A DNA stretch of 64,000 nt from Blastocatellia bacterium. Its GTDB lineage: Bacteria > Acidobacteriota > Blastocatellia > HR10 > J050. The notes under the pieces were generated by a model, which was given only the letters and a program-made list of their open reading frames with translations, ran no database searches and was not told the origin of the DNA. The position numbers and the translations under genes are program-made. The stretch lies in NCBI GenBank assembly GCA_025054955.1, contig JANWZE010000023.1:37148-101147 (forward strand), given 5' to 3'. Below are positions 15,363-24,407 of the stretch, one piece after another (positions within the stretch are counted from its first letter, which is position 1; each line of letters begins with the position of its first letter).

Positions 15363-17411
15363 ATGCACTACAGTCGTCGTTTGATCTCACCATATCTTGT
15401 CACGACTCTGCTCATCTGGTCGGTGGTCGTCGGAACCTGCACGCCGGCCCTGAGCCAGGATGGGACATCACAACCGAAAGGCTGGACGCTCGATGAAATG
15501 ATGAAAGTCAAATCGGTTGGGAACGTTCAGGTTTCGCCTGATGGCCGGCGCGTGGTCTTCACTGTGACTGAGGCCATCATGACCGATGACAAAAGCGACA
15601 TGCTGACTCACATCCACATGGCCAACGCCGATGGGTCGAACGCCTATCAATTCACCTACGGCGATAAATCCTGTTCCAACCCACGATGGTCGCCGGACGG
15701 GCGCTGGATCGCGTTTACATCGAGTCGGTCGGGCAAGGAGAACATCTGGTTGATCCGCGCCGATGGCGGTGAAGCCCAACAATTGACCGATGTCAAAAGC
15801 GGCGTGGGAAGCTACCGCTGGTCTCCTGATAGCAAATTGATCGCGTTCACCATGCCTGATCCACCAACCGAAGCGCAGGAGAAAGCTGAAAAAGGAAAGA
15901 ACGACGCTAAGGTCATTGATGAGAACATCAAGTTCAATCGGCTCTGGGTCATTCCTATCGAAAAAGACGCCAACGGCAAACGTGAGCCGAGGCAACTGAC
16001 CAAAGAAAATTACAACGTCAGTGGCAATTTCGACTGGTCGCCCGACGGCAAAACGATTGTCTTTTCTCACACGTTGACGCCGCGCGCAGATGATTGGCCA
16101 TCGGCTGACATATCCACAGTGGCTGTGGCGTCTGGCGAAGTGAAGCGGCTTGTCAGCACCGGCGCAGCAGAGAGTTCGCCGCTGTTTTCGCCTGACGGTC
16201 GTCAGATTGCCTTCGTGGCGACAGACAATCCGCCAACATGGGCACGAGATGCGCGGGTCTATATCATCAGCGCCGGCGGCGGGCAAGCGCGGCCACTGGC
16301 CGAAACCTATGATCGCCAGCCAGACCTCGTAGGATGGTCAGCCGATGGTCAATCGGTTTACTTCACCGAAACGCGCGGCACGGTAGGCCGACTTTCAGCG
16401 TTGCCTGTCACCGGCGGACGGCCGCAAGACCTCGATCGCGGAGACGTGGACATGCTGGGTGTCAATCTAAACGCCACACGAACGGCTATCGGATTTATCG
16501 GGCAAACGTCGGCGCGTCCGAACGAGGCTTACGTGAGCCGATTACCAGCGTATGTGCCTGTGCAAGTCAGTCGCGTCAACGCTGAGTTCTTGAATCATGT
16601 GACCGGTCGCACCGAGGTCATCCGCTGGAAGTCATCGGATGGGATGGAGATCGAAGGATTGCTGACCTACCCGGTCAATTACAAACCCGGGCTCCGGTAT
16701 CCGCTGTTGCTCATCATTCATGGTGGGCCTGCTGGCGTCTTTCGAGAGACATTCATTGCCGGTGGAGGCGGCGCTTATCCGATCGCTGCTTTTGCCGATC
16801 AAGGATTCGCCGTGCTGCGCCCGAACGTGCGAGGCTCGTCAGGCTATGGGAAGCAATTCCGCTACGCGAACTACCAAGACTGGGGCGGCGGCGATTTTCG
16901 GGACTTGATGACCGGTGTGGATCACGTCATTAGCATGGGCATCGCAGACCCAGAGCGCCTCGGCGTGATGGGATGGAGCTACGGCGGCTTCATGACCTCG
17001 TGGATCATCACACAAACAAAACGATTCAAAGCTGCCTCAGTCGGCGCCGGCGTTACCAATCTGATGAGCTTCACCGGCACAACGGATATTCCTAGTTTCA
17101 TCCCCGATTACATGAGGGCTGAATTCTGGGACAATCTGGACGTCTACCGAAATCATTCAGCCATGTTCAACATCAAAGGCGTGACGACGCCAACCTTGAT
17201 TCAACATGGCGAACAGGATGAGCGCGTGCCGATTTCGCAAGGATTTGAGTTGTACAACGCGCTCAAGCGGCAGAACGTGCCGGTGAAAATGATTGTTTAC
17301 CCACGCACGCCGCACGGTCTGCGTGAGCCTAAGCTGCGGCTGGATGCCATGAAGCGCAATCTGGAGTGGTTCACCCACTATTTGAATCAGGATGCAGCCG
17401 CTAGGAAATGA
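15363..17411 (+). CDS. secreted S9-family prolyl-oligopeptidase-like peptidase
   Basis: Serine peptidase of the prolyl oligopeptidase/acylaminoacyl-peptidase type, expected in the periplasm. The 682-residue product begins with a signal peptide (ends near PALSQ). A TolB/PD40-like propeller spans about residues 45-400, with repeated WSPDGRWIAFTS-type blades. The alpha/beta-hydrolase domain has the oxyanion HGGPAG, the nucleophile GWSYGG, the acid in GEQDERVP and the His in YPRTPHGL. GAGGAGG lies just before the ATG. The last 25 bases including the stop codon are duplicated 70 bp downstream. Confidence 0.92.
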   Translation: MHYSRRLISPYLVTTLLIWSVVVGTCTPALSQDGTSQPKGWTLDEMMKVKSVGNVQVSPDGRRVVFTVTEAIMTDDKSDMLTHIHMANADGSNAYQFTYGDKSCSNPRWSPDGRWIAFTSSRSGKENIWLIRADGGEAQQLTDVKSGVGSYRWSPDSKLIAFTMPDPPTEAQEKAEKGKNDAKVIDENIKFNRLWVIPIEKDANGKREPRQLTKENYNVSGNFDWSPDGKTIVFSHTLTPRADDWPSADISTVAVASGEVKRLVSTGAAESSPLFSPDGRQIAFVATDNPPTWARDARVYIISAGGGQARPLAETYDRQPDLVGWSADGQSVYFTETRGTVGRLSALPVTGGRPQDLDRGDVDMLGVNLNATRTAIGFIGQTSARPNEAYVSRLPAYVPVQVSRVNAEFLNHVTGRTEVIRWKSSDGMEIEGLLTYPVNYKPGLRYPLLLIIHGGPAGVFRETFIAGGGGAYPIAAFADQGFAVLRPNVRGSSGYGKQFRYANYQDWGGGDFRDLMTGVDHVISMGIADPERLGVMGWSYGGFMTSWIITQTKRFKAASVGAGVTNLMSFTGTTDIPSFIPDYMRAEFWDNLDVYRNHSAMFNIKGVTTPTLIQHGEQDERVPISQGFELYNALKRQNVPVKMIVYPRTPHGLREPKLRLDAMKRNLEWFTHYLNQDAAARK

Positions 17412-17490
17412 ACGCCTAGCGGGCGCGTTCATCGGGCGTGCCGCGACTGCGCGGACTCAGGATGCAGCCGCCAGGAAATGAACGCATAGA
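17385..17490. repeat. spaced duplication of the peptidase gene's 3' end
   Basis: Positions 17385-17420 and 17455-17490 match at 33 of 36 bases with a 34-base spacer, period 70. The first copy spans the last codons and stop of the S9 peptidase, so the second is a non-coding echo of the gene end. The rest of the 17412-17684 gap holds no gene. Confidence 0.65.
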
Positions 17491-17684
17491 GCGATAGACC
17501 GCGGCGACGCCCAGCCGATCAAAGGTGACAAAAGGTGATAACGTGATGTGATGAGGCGGTGACTGCGTTTGGCTTGTGTCGCCGCCTCAATGAGCTGCCC
17601 TGTGCTCAGTGTTTCACTGTTTCTCGCGTTCTCTCGCCTTTATCCACCTGATTGGTTACAATGATGCGCCCATTGAACTGATGC

Positions 17685-18674
17685 ATGAGTGAGCAACTCG
17701 AAAAACTTGACCAGATGCGCGACGAGCTAGAGCAGAAGATCGCTCAGTTGATCCCTCTTGCGACCACTGCCGAAGCGCGAAAAGAATTGGAACGACTCGT
17801 TGCACGGCTGGAGCGTCTTCAGACGAACATCATGGCGAATTTAACCCCGATGGGACGAGTCAAATTAGCCCGGCATCCAAACCGTCCTTACACGTTGGAT
17901 TTCATTCGGCACATGTTCACCGACTTTTCTGAAATCCACGGTGACCGTCGTTACGCTGATGATCCGGCCATGGTATGCGGCATGGCTCGATTTCATGGTG
18001 AGCCGGTCGTCGTCATTGGCCAACAAAAGGGTCGTGATTTGAAGGAACGCCAATACCGTAACTTCGGCATGGCGCAACCCGATGGCTATCGAAAGGCAAT
18101 GCGCGTGATGAAGCTGGCTGAAAAATTCGGTCGAGCCGTCTTCTGTTTCGTTGACACGCCGGGCGCATATCCGGGCATTGAAGCCGAAGAGCGCGGGCAG
18201 GCTGAAGCAATAGCCTATAACCTGCGCGAGATGTCGCGGCTGCGCGTGCCGATTATTGTCACCATCACAGGCGAAGGAGGTTCAGGCGGCGCGTTGGCCA
18301 TCGCCGTCGGCGATTATGTTGGCATGTTAGAAAACGCCATCTATTCGGTCATTTCGCCTGAAGGCTGCGCGGCCATCTTGTGGAAGGATGCCGGGCAAGC
18401 TGAGAAGGCAGCCGAAAGCCTCAAACTCACAGCCCAGGATTTACTCCAGTTAGGATTGATTGACAGCGTCATCCCAGAGCCACGCGGCGGCGCCCATCTC
18501 AGCCACACTGAGACAGCCCGCATCCTGGATGAGCATTTGGTGGCTGCGCTCAACCAAGCCAAAAACTTACCAATTGATGAGCTGATCAAGCGACGGTACG
18601 AAAAGTTCCGCCGGATGGGCGCGTTTGAGGAAGTTTCTGAAGAAATACGGCGCGCGTTGGTCAGCGCCGGCTGA
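17685..18674 (+). CDS. accA: acetyl-CoA carboxylase carboxyltransferase alpha subunit
   Basis: Carboxyltransferase subunit that, with AccD, moves CO2 from biotin to acetyl-CoA to give malonyl-CoA for fatty acid synthesis. The 329-residue protein has the usual N-terminal coiled region and the conserved HPNRPYTLDFI, DTPGAYPG, EGGSGGALAI and SPEGCAAILWKD motifs. Length matches the family (about 320). A possible -10 TACAAT lies at 17657-17662, but no convincing -35 pairs with it. It is monocistronic here and convergent with thiE. Confidence 0.97.
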   Translation: MSEQLEKLDQMRDELEQKIAQLIPLATTAEARKELERLVARLERLQTNIMANLTPMGRVKLARHPNRPYTLDFIRHMFTDFSEIHGDRRYADDPAMVCGMARFHGEPVVVIGQQKGRDLKERQYRNFGMAQPDGYRKAMRVMKLAEKFGRAVFCFVDTPGAYPGIEAEERGQAEAIAYNLREMSRLRVPIIVTITGEGGSGGALAIAVGDYVGMLENAIYSVISPEGCAAILWKDAGQAEKAAESLKLTAQDLLQLGLIDSVIPEPRGGAHLSHTETARILDEHLVAALNQAKNLPIDELIKRRYEKFRRMGAFEEVSEEIRRALVSAG

Positions 18675-18734
18675 GCGTAGTCCAGCAAGTGCGTGCTCGT
18701 TGCTCATCTGGCCCAAAGGCCTCGTTCTTTCCCA

Positions 18735-19370
18735 TCACTTGATGTCGGCTCGCTCTACAGCTTCAAGCACCCGGCAAAAGGCGCGCGCCCGCTCGGTGAT
18801 CGAGCCGCTGGTTAACAAATCGCTAATCACAGCGACGGCGTCAGCGCCGGCTGCGATGACCTGGGGCGCAGTTTCTAACGTGATACCGCCAATGGCGACC
18901 AGTGGCTTACTGATGCGCTGGCGCACGCGTCTGATCGTTTCTAGACCGACGACCGGCTCATGATCGGGCTTCGTTGTGGTAGCAAACACCGGACCGATGG
19001 CGATGTAATCAACCGGCAAGGCGTCAGCCGCCAGAGCCTGCTCAAGTGAATGCGTGGAGAGGCCGATGATCTTACCCGGTTTGATCACGGCACGCGCTTT
19101 CTGCACCGGCACATCATCCTGACCGAGATGCACCCCATCGGCATCCACAGCCAGCGCAATATCTACACGGTCGTTCACAAGCAATGTGACACCATGATCG
19201 CGGGCTACGCGCATGGCTTCTTCAGCCGCCTGGTAAAACGCGCGCGGCGACGCCGCCTTCTCGCGCAGTTGAATCCAGGAAATCCCGCCGGCAGCCAACT
19301 GGCGAACCTGCTCGGCGTGAGACAAACCGGTCAAAACCCGATCCGTGATGGCATAGACGCGGGGCATCAT
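18735..19370 (-). CDS. thiE: thiamine-phosphate synthase
   Basis: Joins HMP-pyrophosphate and thiazole phosphate to form thiamine phosphate. The 211-residue TIM barrel shows GISWIQLREK, LVNDRVDIALAVDADGVHLGQDD, GPVFATTTKPD and the phosphate loop VAIGGIT. The start is set at the MM pair (19370 or 19367); the longer frame upstream lies inside the previous gene. Its ATG overlaps the stop of the preceding gene, so translation is probably coupled. No thiamine riboswitch could be recognised just upstream, and the other thi genes are absent. Confidence 0.93.
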   Translation of the reverse strand: MMPRVYAITDRVLTGLSHAEQVRQLAAGGISWIQLREKAASPRAFYQAAEEAMRVARDHGVTLLVNDRVDIALAVDADGVHLGQDDVPVQKARAVIKPGKIIGLSTHSLEQALAADALPVDYIAIGPVFATTTKPDHEPVVGLETIRRVRQRISKPLVAIGGITLETAPQVIAAGADAVAVISDLLTSGSITERARAFCRVLEAVERADIK

Positions 19371-19930
19371 ATCACGTGCGGATCGCCCAAGACGGACTGC
19401 GGTTTCACCTGAATCTCGCACTGACCGGACTGCACTCGCTTGCCGCCTTCGCAAGCAAGGTAGTGCGAGATCAAGCGAAAGGCATTCCAACCAAAAAACA
19501 CATTCGGCCCTGGAATAACCACCATCGCGCCGGTCAACGGTAAAACCAGTAAGTTGATCACTAACCACTGTCGGTGATAACGCACCTGTTTATTGATAAA
19601 CCGTCGAAACATGCGACGTACCCATTTCTCCTGGGCCTGTGGTGGATGTCTGATCTCCACCAGATCAGCCTTTCGCAACTGTTTCATCAGCGACTCATCT
19701 GGGCTAATATGCGATTCCAAATACCGGATTAGTTTCTTGAGGTAAAGCAGCAGGCCGCGATCAGCATGCTCCAGAGCCTGCATCGAGTTTTCATAAACCG
19801 ATTCAAGTTTTCGCAAAAACCGGTGCCTGGGTTCAATATCAGCAGGTTGAAGTTTCTCCAGCGGCCGCGCAGGCAGCCGAAATCGGCAGCGTCGCCCGTG
19901 TACCTCTACCTCAATTTGTACCCGAACCAT
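19367..19930 (-). CDS. protein with C-terminal K+/H+-exchange-related (Mit_KHE1-like) domain
   Basis: About 187 residues of uncertain role. The N-terminal part is charged and helical (repeated Arg/Lys, LEKLQPADIEPRHRFLRKLE). The C-terminal part has a hydrophobic stretch, LLVLPLTGAMVVIPGPNVFFGWNAFRL, then RLISHYLACEGGKR. It recalls the domain of mitochondrial K+/H+-exchange-related proteins, whose biochemistry is not firmly known. The assignment is from memory of the motif and is tentative. The start is the first ATG (19930); a TTG at 19963 overlaps the ABC exporter stop. It lies between the ABC exporter and thiE, all on the minus strand. Confidence 0.65.
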   Translation of the reverse strand: MVRVQIEVEVHGRRCRFRLPARPLEKLQPADIEPRHRFLRKLESVYENSMQALEHADRGLLLYLKKLIRYLESHISPDESLMKQLRKADLVEIRHPPQAQEKWVRRMFRRFINKQVRYHRQWLVINLLVLPLTGAMVVIPGPNVFFGWNAFRLISHYLACEGGKRVQSGQCEIQVKPQSVLGDPHVI

Positions 19931-19959
19931 TCTCGCGCAATCTGTTGTCGGCTGCTCAA

Positions 19960-21708
19960 TCAATCGCTGGCCGCCAGCTCTTCTTCCAACATTTGCTTTT
20001 CGTAGAGATCAGCGTAGAGTCCGCCGCGCGCCAATAGCTCATCGTGTGTGCCCCGCTCAACGATGCGGCCGTGATCCAGCACAATGATCTTGTCGGCATC
20101 TTTGACCGCTGAAAGACGGTGCGACACAATTATGCAAGTGCGATCTCGCATGACATCGCGCAGGTGATGCAAGATGCGCTCCTCCGTTTGCGTGTCAACA
20201 GAGGACAACGCATCGTCCAAGATCAACAGCTCTGGACGGCGAATCACGGCGCGCGCAATGGCCGTGCGTTGCTTTTGTCCACCGGATAATGTGATGCCAC
20301 GCTCGCCAACGAGGGTATCATAACCGTTGGGAAAATCGGCGATGTCGCCGTCAAGCCCGGCAATCACAGCGGCTCGCTCGATCTCCTCCATGAGCGCGCC
20401 CGGAGCGCCAAATGCAATGTTGTCTTTCAACGTCAACCCAAACAGGAACGGCTCCTGCGGCACAACACCGATTGAGGCGCGAAGGCGTTCCAACTTCAAT
20501 TGGCGGCTGTCTATCTCATCAATAAACAGTTGCCCCGGCGGCGGGTCTACCAAGCGCGTGACCAAGTCCAGCAGCGTCGTTTTGCCTGAACCGGTTCGAC
20601 CGACGATCGCCACCGTCTCCCCTGGCTCAATTGTCAGGTTGATGTTCTTCAACACAGGCTCGCGGCCGTTGTAGCTAAATGTCAAATTGCGGAATTCGAC
20701 CTTGCCCTCCAACGGAACGTCAATAGCATCCGGCGCATCTTGAATGAGCGGCAGGCGATTGAAAATCTGATCCAGACGCTCCATGCTGGCCATGCCCCGC
20801 TGCACCAAATTCACAACAAATCCCAACGCGATCATCGGCCAGATCAACTGTCCCATGTAGAGATTGAATTCAATAAACTCGCCGACTGTGATCGCGCCGT
20901 TCAACGTCAAATGTCCACCGTACCACAACACACTGACGAATCCTAATCCGATCAGAGCCTGTAACAATGGATAGAACATGCCACTCAACTTAATCAGTGA
21001 CATGTTGCGCCGAACGTACTCTGCGTTGAGTTGTCGGAATTGTTTGATCTCATGCTCTTCCTGCACGAATGCGCGCACTACCCGCACGCCGGAGAGATTC
21101 TCTTGCGCCTTGGCGCTCATCATCGAAAAGAATTCCTGGATTTTCTCAAACCGTTCATGAATCCGCTGACCAAAATACTTGGTGGCCACGAACACCAACG
21201 GTAACGAGATGAGCGCCAGCACCGTAAGCAGCCCGTTGATCCGAATCATCAACGGCAACGCGAGCACGAAAATGCTCAACGTTTGCAGCCCGTACAACAC
21301 GGCTGGCCCAGCCATCATCCGCACTGCATTCAGATCATTTGTGGCGCGCGCCATCAGATCGCCCGTTCGGTGCTCGTGGTAAAACTGCATATCGAGCGTG
21401 AGCCAATGAGCGAACAGATCGTTCCGCAGCTCATACTCAATATCGCGCGACATGCCGACGAGTATCCATCGCTGGAAAAACAAGAACACGCCTTGCACGA
21501 GCTTGATGCCGACCACCAACAACGCATACATCAATAACGTTCGTGCGGTAACTTTCAACGTTAATTCATTGACGGCGTCACGCACAACCATCGGCGCCGT
21601 GATCCCAATCGCGTTGCCAACGAAGATACAGATCAGGCCAAGAATCAAGGCTCGTCGGTGACGACGATGGTAGGTTAACAATCGCTTCAACGCAGGACTG
21701 ACACTCAT
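19960..21708 (-). CDS. ABC exporter half-transporter (membrane plus ATPase domains)
   Basis: Type IV ABC exporter of the multidrug/lipid class in one 582-residue chain: six membrane segments in residues about 20-300, then a nucleotide-binding domain with Walker A GRTGSGKT (near 371), signature LSGGQKQR, Walker B LLILDDAL and the H-loop His in VSHRL. The residue after Walker B is Asp rather than the catalytic Glu. This is frequent in MdlA/YheI-type subunits, which pair with a second subunit, yet no partner gene lies nearby. The substrate cannot be deduced. Confidence 0.92.
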   Translation of the reverse strand: MSVSPALKRLLTYHRRHRRALILGLICIFVGNAIGITAPMVVRDAVNELTLKVTARTLLMYALLVVGIKLVQGVFLFFQRWILVGMSRDIEYELRNDLFAHWLTLDMQFYHEHRTGDLMARATNDLNAVRMMAGPAVLYGLQTLSIFVLALPLMIRINGLLTVLALISLPLVFVATKYFGQRIHERFEKIQEFFSMMSAKAQENLSGVRVVRAFVQEEHEIKQFRQLNAEYVRRNMSLIKLSGMFYPLLQALIGLGFVSVLWYGGHLTLNGAITVGEFIEFNLYMGQLIWPMIALGFVVNLVQRGMASMERLDQIFNRLPLIQDAPDAIDVPLEGKVEFRNLTFSYNGREPVLKNINLTIEPGETVAIVGRTGSGKTTLLDLVTRLVDPPPGQLFIDEIDSRQLKLERLRASIGVVPQEPFLFGLTLKDNIAFGAPGALMEEIERAAVIAGLDGDIADFPNGYDTLVGERGITLSGGQKQRTAIARAVIRRPELLILDDALSSVDTQTEERILHHLRDVMRDRTCIIVSHRLSAVKDADKIIVLDHGRIVERGTHDELLARGGLYADLYEKQMLEEELAASD

Positions 21709-21813
21709 GCGCGATGGTTCCTTCCCGCTGCGCTCAATGCTTGATTCATACGCAAGGCAAGCATTGTAGCAGCAAACGATCTTTGACCCAAGATATGTCT
21801 GAACGGCACTCGA

Positions 21814-22647
21814 TCAAGGCTTGGGAGCCAGGCTCGAAGGTGGGCTGATTGAACCGCTCATCTTGGCGACAACGATAGATAATCTGGCGATCTCGGACCT
21901 GAGGAACTCTTCCACCTCTTTAGTCACGAGTGAACGGGCCGGAAAGTACCCCCGACGGTAGAAACTGGGCAAGGGAAAATCGCTAGCAAAAGGATTCCTT
22001 CGCGTGGCAAAAAACATCATCACTCGATAGTACACGAGCTTGCCCCTTGCCATCTGATGGGGCTTTACCACGTCTGATGAGACAGCAGCTTGTAACCGCT
22101 CCGCTGCCCGCTCTGTGAGCAACGGCGTGAGGACCATGAATACTGTCCACTCTGGCAGAAGCCACGAGCCAGCTCGGATCCTTCGTTGGAGTTCGAGCAA
22201 CCCCTTATACGTTTCGATGTAGAGCAGGACCGTCAACAGTCTCGGTGTTGGCTTCCGTCGCCAAAACCGCAGGTAGTCATAAACCTCGCCCATCAGGATT
22301 TCGATCACGGGTTTGCCCGGGGCTATTGTTAATGTCTGGCCTTGAATCTCTTCCTGAGAGAATCTGAGCCGAAGCACAAGCATCGGCGCAATCCGGTAAT
22401 GGATGATCCTCTCCAAAACAACCATGAGCAGTAACGCAGTCCCAACTTCAAGCCCAACCCTGATGAGAAGGCTTAAATCCGTCGAAGGAAAAGACCGTCG
22501 CGCCAATGGCACAAGCGTTTGGTAGGCCGGATAAAAAACCAGCGCGGTGGCGAATATCAGGACAATCTGTGAGAATAAAATGAGATATTGTGTGGTTCGG
22601 CTAAAAGAAACATGAGGAAACAACCTTGCTAATGCAAGCCATATCAT
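21814..22647 (-). CDS. hypothetical membrane protein
   Basis: No family recognised. The 277-residue product has two strong N-terminal membrane helices (about residues 20-45 and 64-82). The rest is a mostly soluble, arginine-rich region (RFWRRKPTPRLLTVLL, RRNPFASDF) ending in a proline/serine tail. The topology would leave the large C-terminal part on one face of the membrane. No ribosome site is evident at the ATG 22647. It stands alone between the ABC exporter (same strand) and a repeat-bearing spacer. Confidence 0.65.
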   Translation of the reverse strand: MIWLALARLFPHVSFSRTTQYLILFSQIVLIFATALVFYPAYQTLVPLARRSFPSTDLSLLIRVGLEVGTALLLMVVLERIIHYRIAPMLVLRLRFSQEEIQGQTLTIAPGKPVIEILMGEVYDYLRFWRRKPTPRLLTVLLYIETYKGLLELQRRIRAGSWLLPEWTVFMVLTPLLTERAAERLQAAVSSDVVKPHQMARGKLVYYRVMMFFATRRNPFASDFPLPSFYRRGYFPARSLVTKEVEEFLRSEIARLSIVVAKMSGSISPPSSLAPKP

Positions 22648-22702
22648 GAGAAGGTGGTTTACGAAGGCAGTGGAATGAAATGCGAGGAAAGAGTGCCCGG
22701 TG

Positions 22703-22807
22703 GGTTACCTCCAAAATCGTAGGAGGACGCTTCGCCACTTCGGCGGCACGCTCGGCTCAACTGATGCGTTGTGGCTATCCCCAAAACCTTCGGAGGACGC
22801 TTCGCCA
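22703..22807. repeat. imperfect spaced duplication, period 70
   Basis: The core 22706-22737 matches 22776-22807 at 27 of 32 bases (GGAGGACGCTTCGCCA is identical), with weaker similarity extending about 11 bases past the core. Confidence 0.6.
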
Positions 22808-23114
22808 TCAAGGCTGCAAAACTAACCTCCCACAGAGGGGCCACCGGGCCATCTCTAATTGAACCTGTTTATGGAAAACTTCCTACGCTCACTTCTTACT
22901 TAAAAGAAGCAACACAGCCAAGAGAGCGAGCACTATTGGAGTAGAAATCATAAACCTACCTCCTTGCTTGGTTTTTGGAATAAAACTACGGGCGGTAGTA
23001 TATGAAGTTGAAAGACTCGTGTCAACCAAAAAATTGACAGCCTAAGTGCACAAGAACCCGCTCCAGCCAGCGTCACGCAACGAATGTACAGACCAGCGAC
23101 GGTAGGCCAGCGGT

Positions 23115-23216
23115 CCATTCCCTGAGGCCAAAATCCGTCTGCCTGTGGTGATACTGTTGCCAGACGAGCTGGGCCACCCAGGCAACTCATTCCCTGAGGC
23201 CAAAATCTGTTTGCCT
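23115..23216. repeat. spaced duplication, period 72
   Basis: Positions 23115-23144 and 23187-23216 match at 28 of 30 bases (CATTCCCTGAGGCCAAAATC is identical), with a unique 42-base spacer. It lies just downstream of the persulfide dioxygenase gene's stop codon (minus strand). Confidence 0.7.
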
Positions 23217-23242
23217 GCTTGGAGTGAATATCGAGCAGGGAG

Positions 23243-24337
23243 CTAATACTCTCCATAATTTACCGGATAGCCCTGTCGGTTCCATTCGAGCATTCCACCG
23301 GCAACAGACTGAACATTGGTGAAGCCTGCCTGCATCAAGATGCGCGCTGCTTTGGCCGATCGGACGCCACTCCGACACACTGTCAGGATGCACTTGTCAC
23401 GATAAGGTTCCAGCTCGTGCAACCGGCAAGCCAGCTCCTGAACGGGCAGCAGGTAGGCCCCTTGAATATGTCCTAACTCGCCCCCGTATTCCTCCTCGGT
23501 CCGAACATCGAGCACAACGATTGTATCGCCGCCACTTTGCAACATGTGGTGAGCTTGCTCAGGAGAGATTGTCATCACGGGACAATCTGCTTCAACCTCG
23601 CTGATTGTTCCTTTGACTTCGCAGGCCGGCAAGTCCCTTGGAATCCAGACGGCGTTGGGGTCGCGTGTGCAGGCATAATTGGCGTTGAGTACATCCTTCA
23701 TCCATTCGACAGGTGGAAGCGCCAGATTGCTCAGCCAGTAAACGTATTGCTCGCGCGAGGTGAATTGCAATCGTGGATTGGTCCGCCGTTCTTGTCCAAG
23801 CGTCGAGTACGTGTGTCCGTGATAATCATGAGCGGGAAAGACCAGAAAGTGATCGGCAAATTCTTTGAGTTTTTGCAGGCTATCGAAATGTTCGCCGGGG
23901 TCACCCGATGGTAAATCGGTCCGACCGGCGCCGCCTTCGCCGATGAAGAGAAAATCGCCGGTCAACAGTTTGTCTGCGACGACCAGCGTCATACTGTCGG
24001 ACGTATGCCCAGGGGTGTGCCGACACAAGATAGAGAGGTCGCCGACTTGAATGGTATCGCCATCTGTCAGACGTTCAGTGACACATTGCGGCTTGGCCGA
24101 CGCATGCATCACATAAGGCACGTTTAGATGATCCAGCAGCGCCGCGCCGCCCGAGAGATGGTCGGCATGAGTGTGAGTGTCAATAATGCAGACGGGCTGC
24201 CACTGCTCCTGCTCAAGCATTCTCAAATAATCCCCAACATGATCCAACAGCGGATCAACCAGCACGGCTTCGCGGGTCTTAGCTGAAGCAATCAGGTAAG
24301 TTCGACATGGTCCGGCGTTGAGTTGTTTGAATATCAT
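23243..24337 (-). CDS. persulfide dioxygenase-rhodanese fusion
   Basis: Oxidises glutathione or similar persulfides to sulfite and moves sulfane sulfur, in sulfide detoxification. Residues about 1-230 form an ETHE1-like metallo-beta-lactamase domain with THTHADHLSGG (near 54), HTPGHTSDS, the Asp in TGDFLFIGEGGAGRTDLP and the His in PAHDYHGHTYSTLG. Residues about 265-360 form a rhodanese domain with active-site loop CRSGVRS. This is the PRF/CstB-like fused arrangement, here with a single rhodanese domain in 364 residues. A purine-rich AAAGGGGG lies just before the ATG. No sulfide:quinone oxidoreductase or CsoR/BigR-type regulator is adjacent. Confidence 0.92.
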   Translation of the reverse strand: MIFKQLNAGPCRTYLIASAKTREAVLVDPLLDHVGDYLRMLEQEQWQPVCIIDTHTHADHLSGGAALLDHLNVPYVMHASAKPQCVTERLTDGDTIQVGDLSILCRHTPGHTSDSMTLVVADKLLTGDFLFIGEGGAGRTDLPSGDPGEHFDSLQKLKEFADHFLVFPAHDYHGHTYSTLGQERRTNPRLQFTSREQYVYWLSNLALPPVEWMKDVLNANYACTRDPNAVWIPRDLPACEVKGTISEVEADCPVMTISPEQAHHMLQSGGDTIVVLDVRTEEEYGGELGHIQGAYLLPVQELACRLHELEPYRDKCILTVCRSGVRSAKAARILMQAGFTNVQSVAGGMLEWNRQGYPVNYGEY

Positions 24338-24407
24338 AACCCCCTTTCGGATAGAGATGCGCTTCCATCGGTCTAGCTGATGATAACGTGCGATGGGCAG
24401 TCGCCAA

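Larger units (their letters stand above)
22648..23242. other. 595-bp intergenic region carrying two spaced duplications
   Basis: No credible gene. The region holds the imperfect duplication at 22703-22807, bounded by a 9-bp inverted repeat (GCCCGGTGG 22695-22703, CCACCGGGC 22841-22849), and the duplication at 23115-23216. The inverted ends could mark a small element of about 155 bp. Confidence 0.5.

Noticed and set aside
18710..18735. GGCC-CAAA-GGCC stem between accA and thiE as a terminator
   Set aside because: The stem is only 4 bp and the following T-run is broken, so it is too weak to call.
22948..23256. 102-residue minus-strand frame across the 23115/23187 duplication
   Set aside because: Its repeated FWPQGM peptide is only the translated duplication, it overlaps the 3' end of the persulfide dioxygenase gene, and no ribosome site was found.
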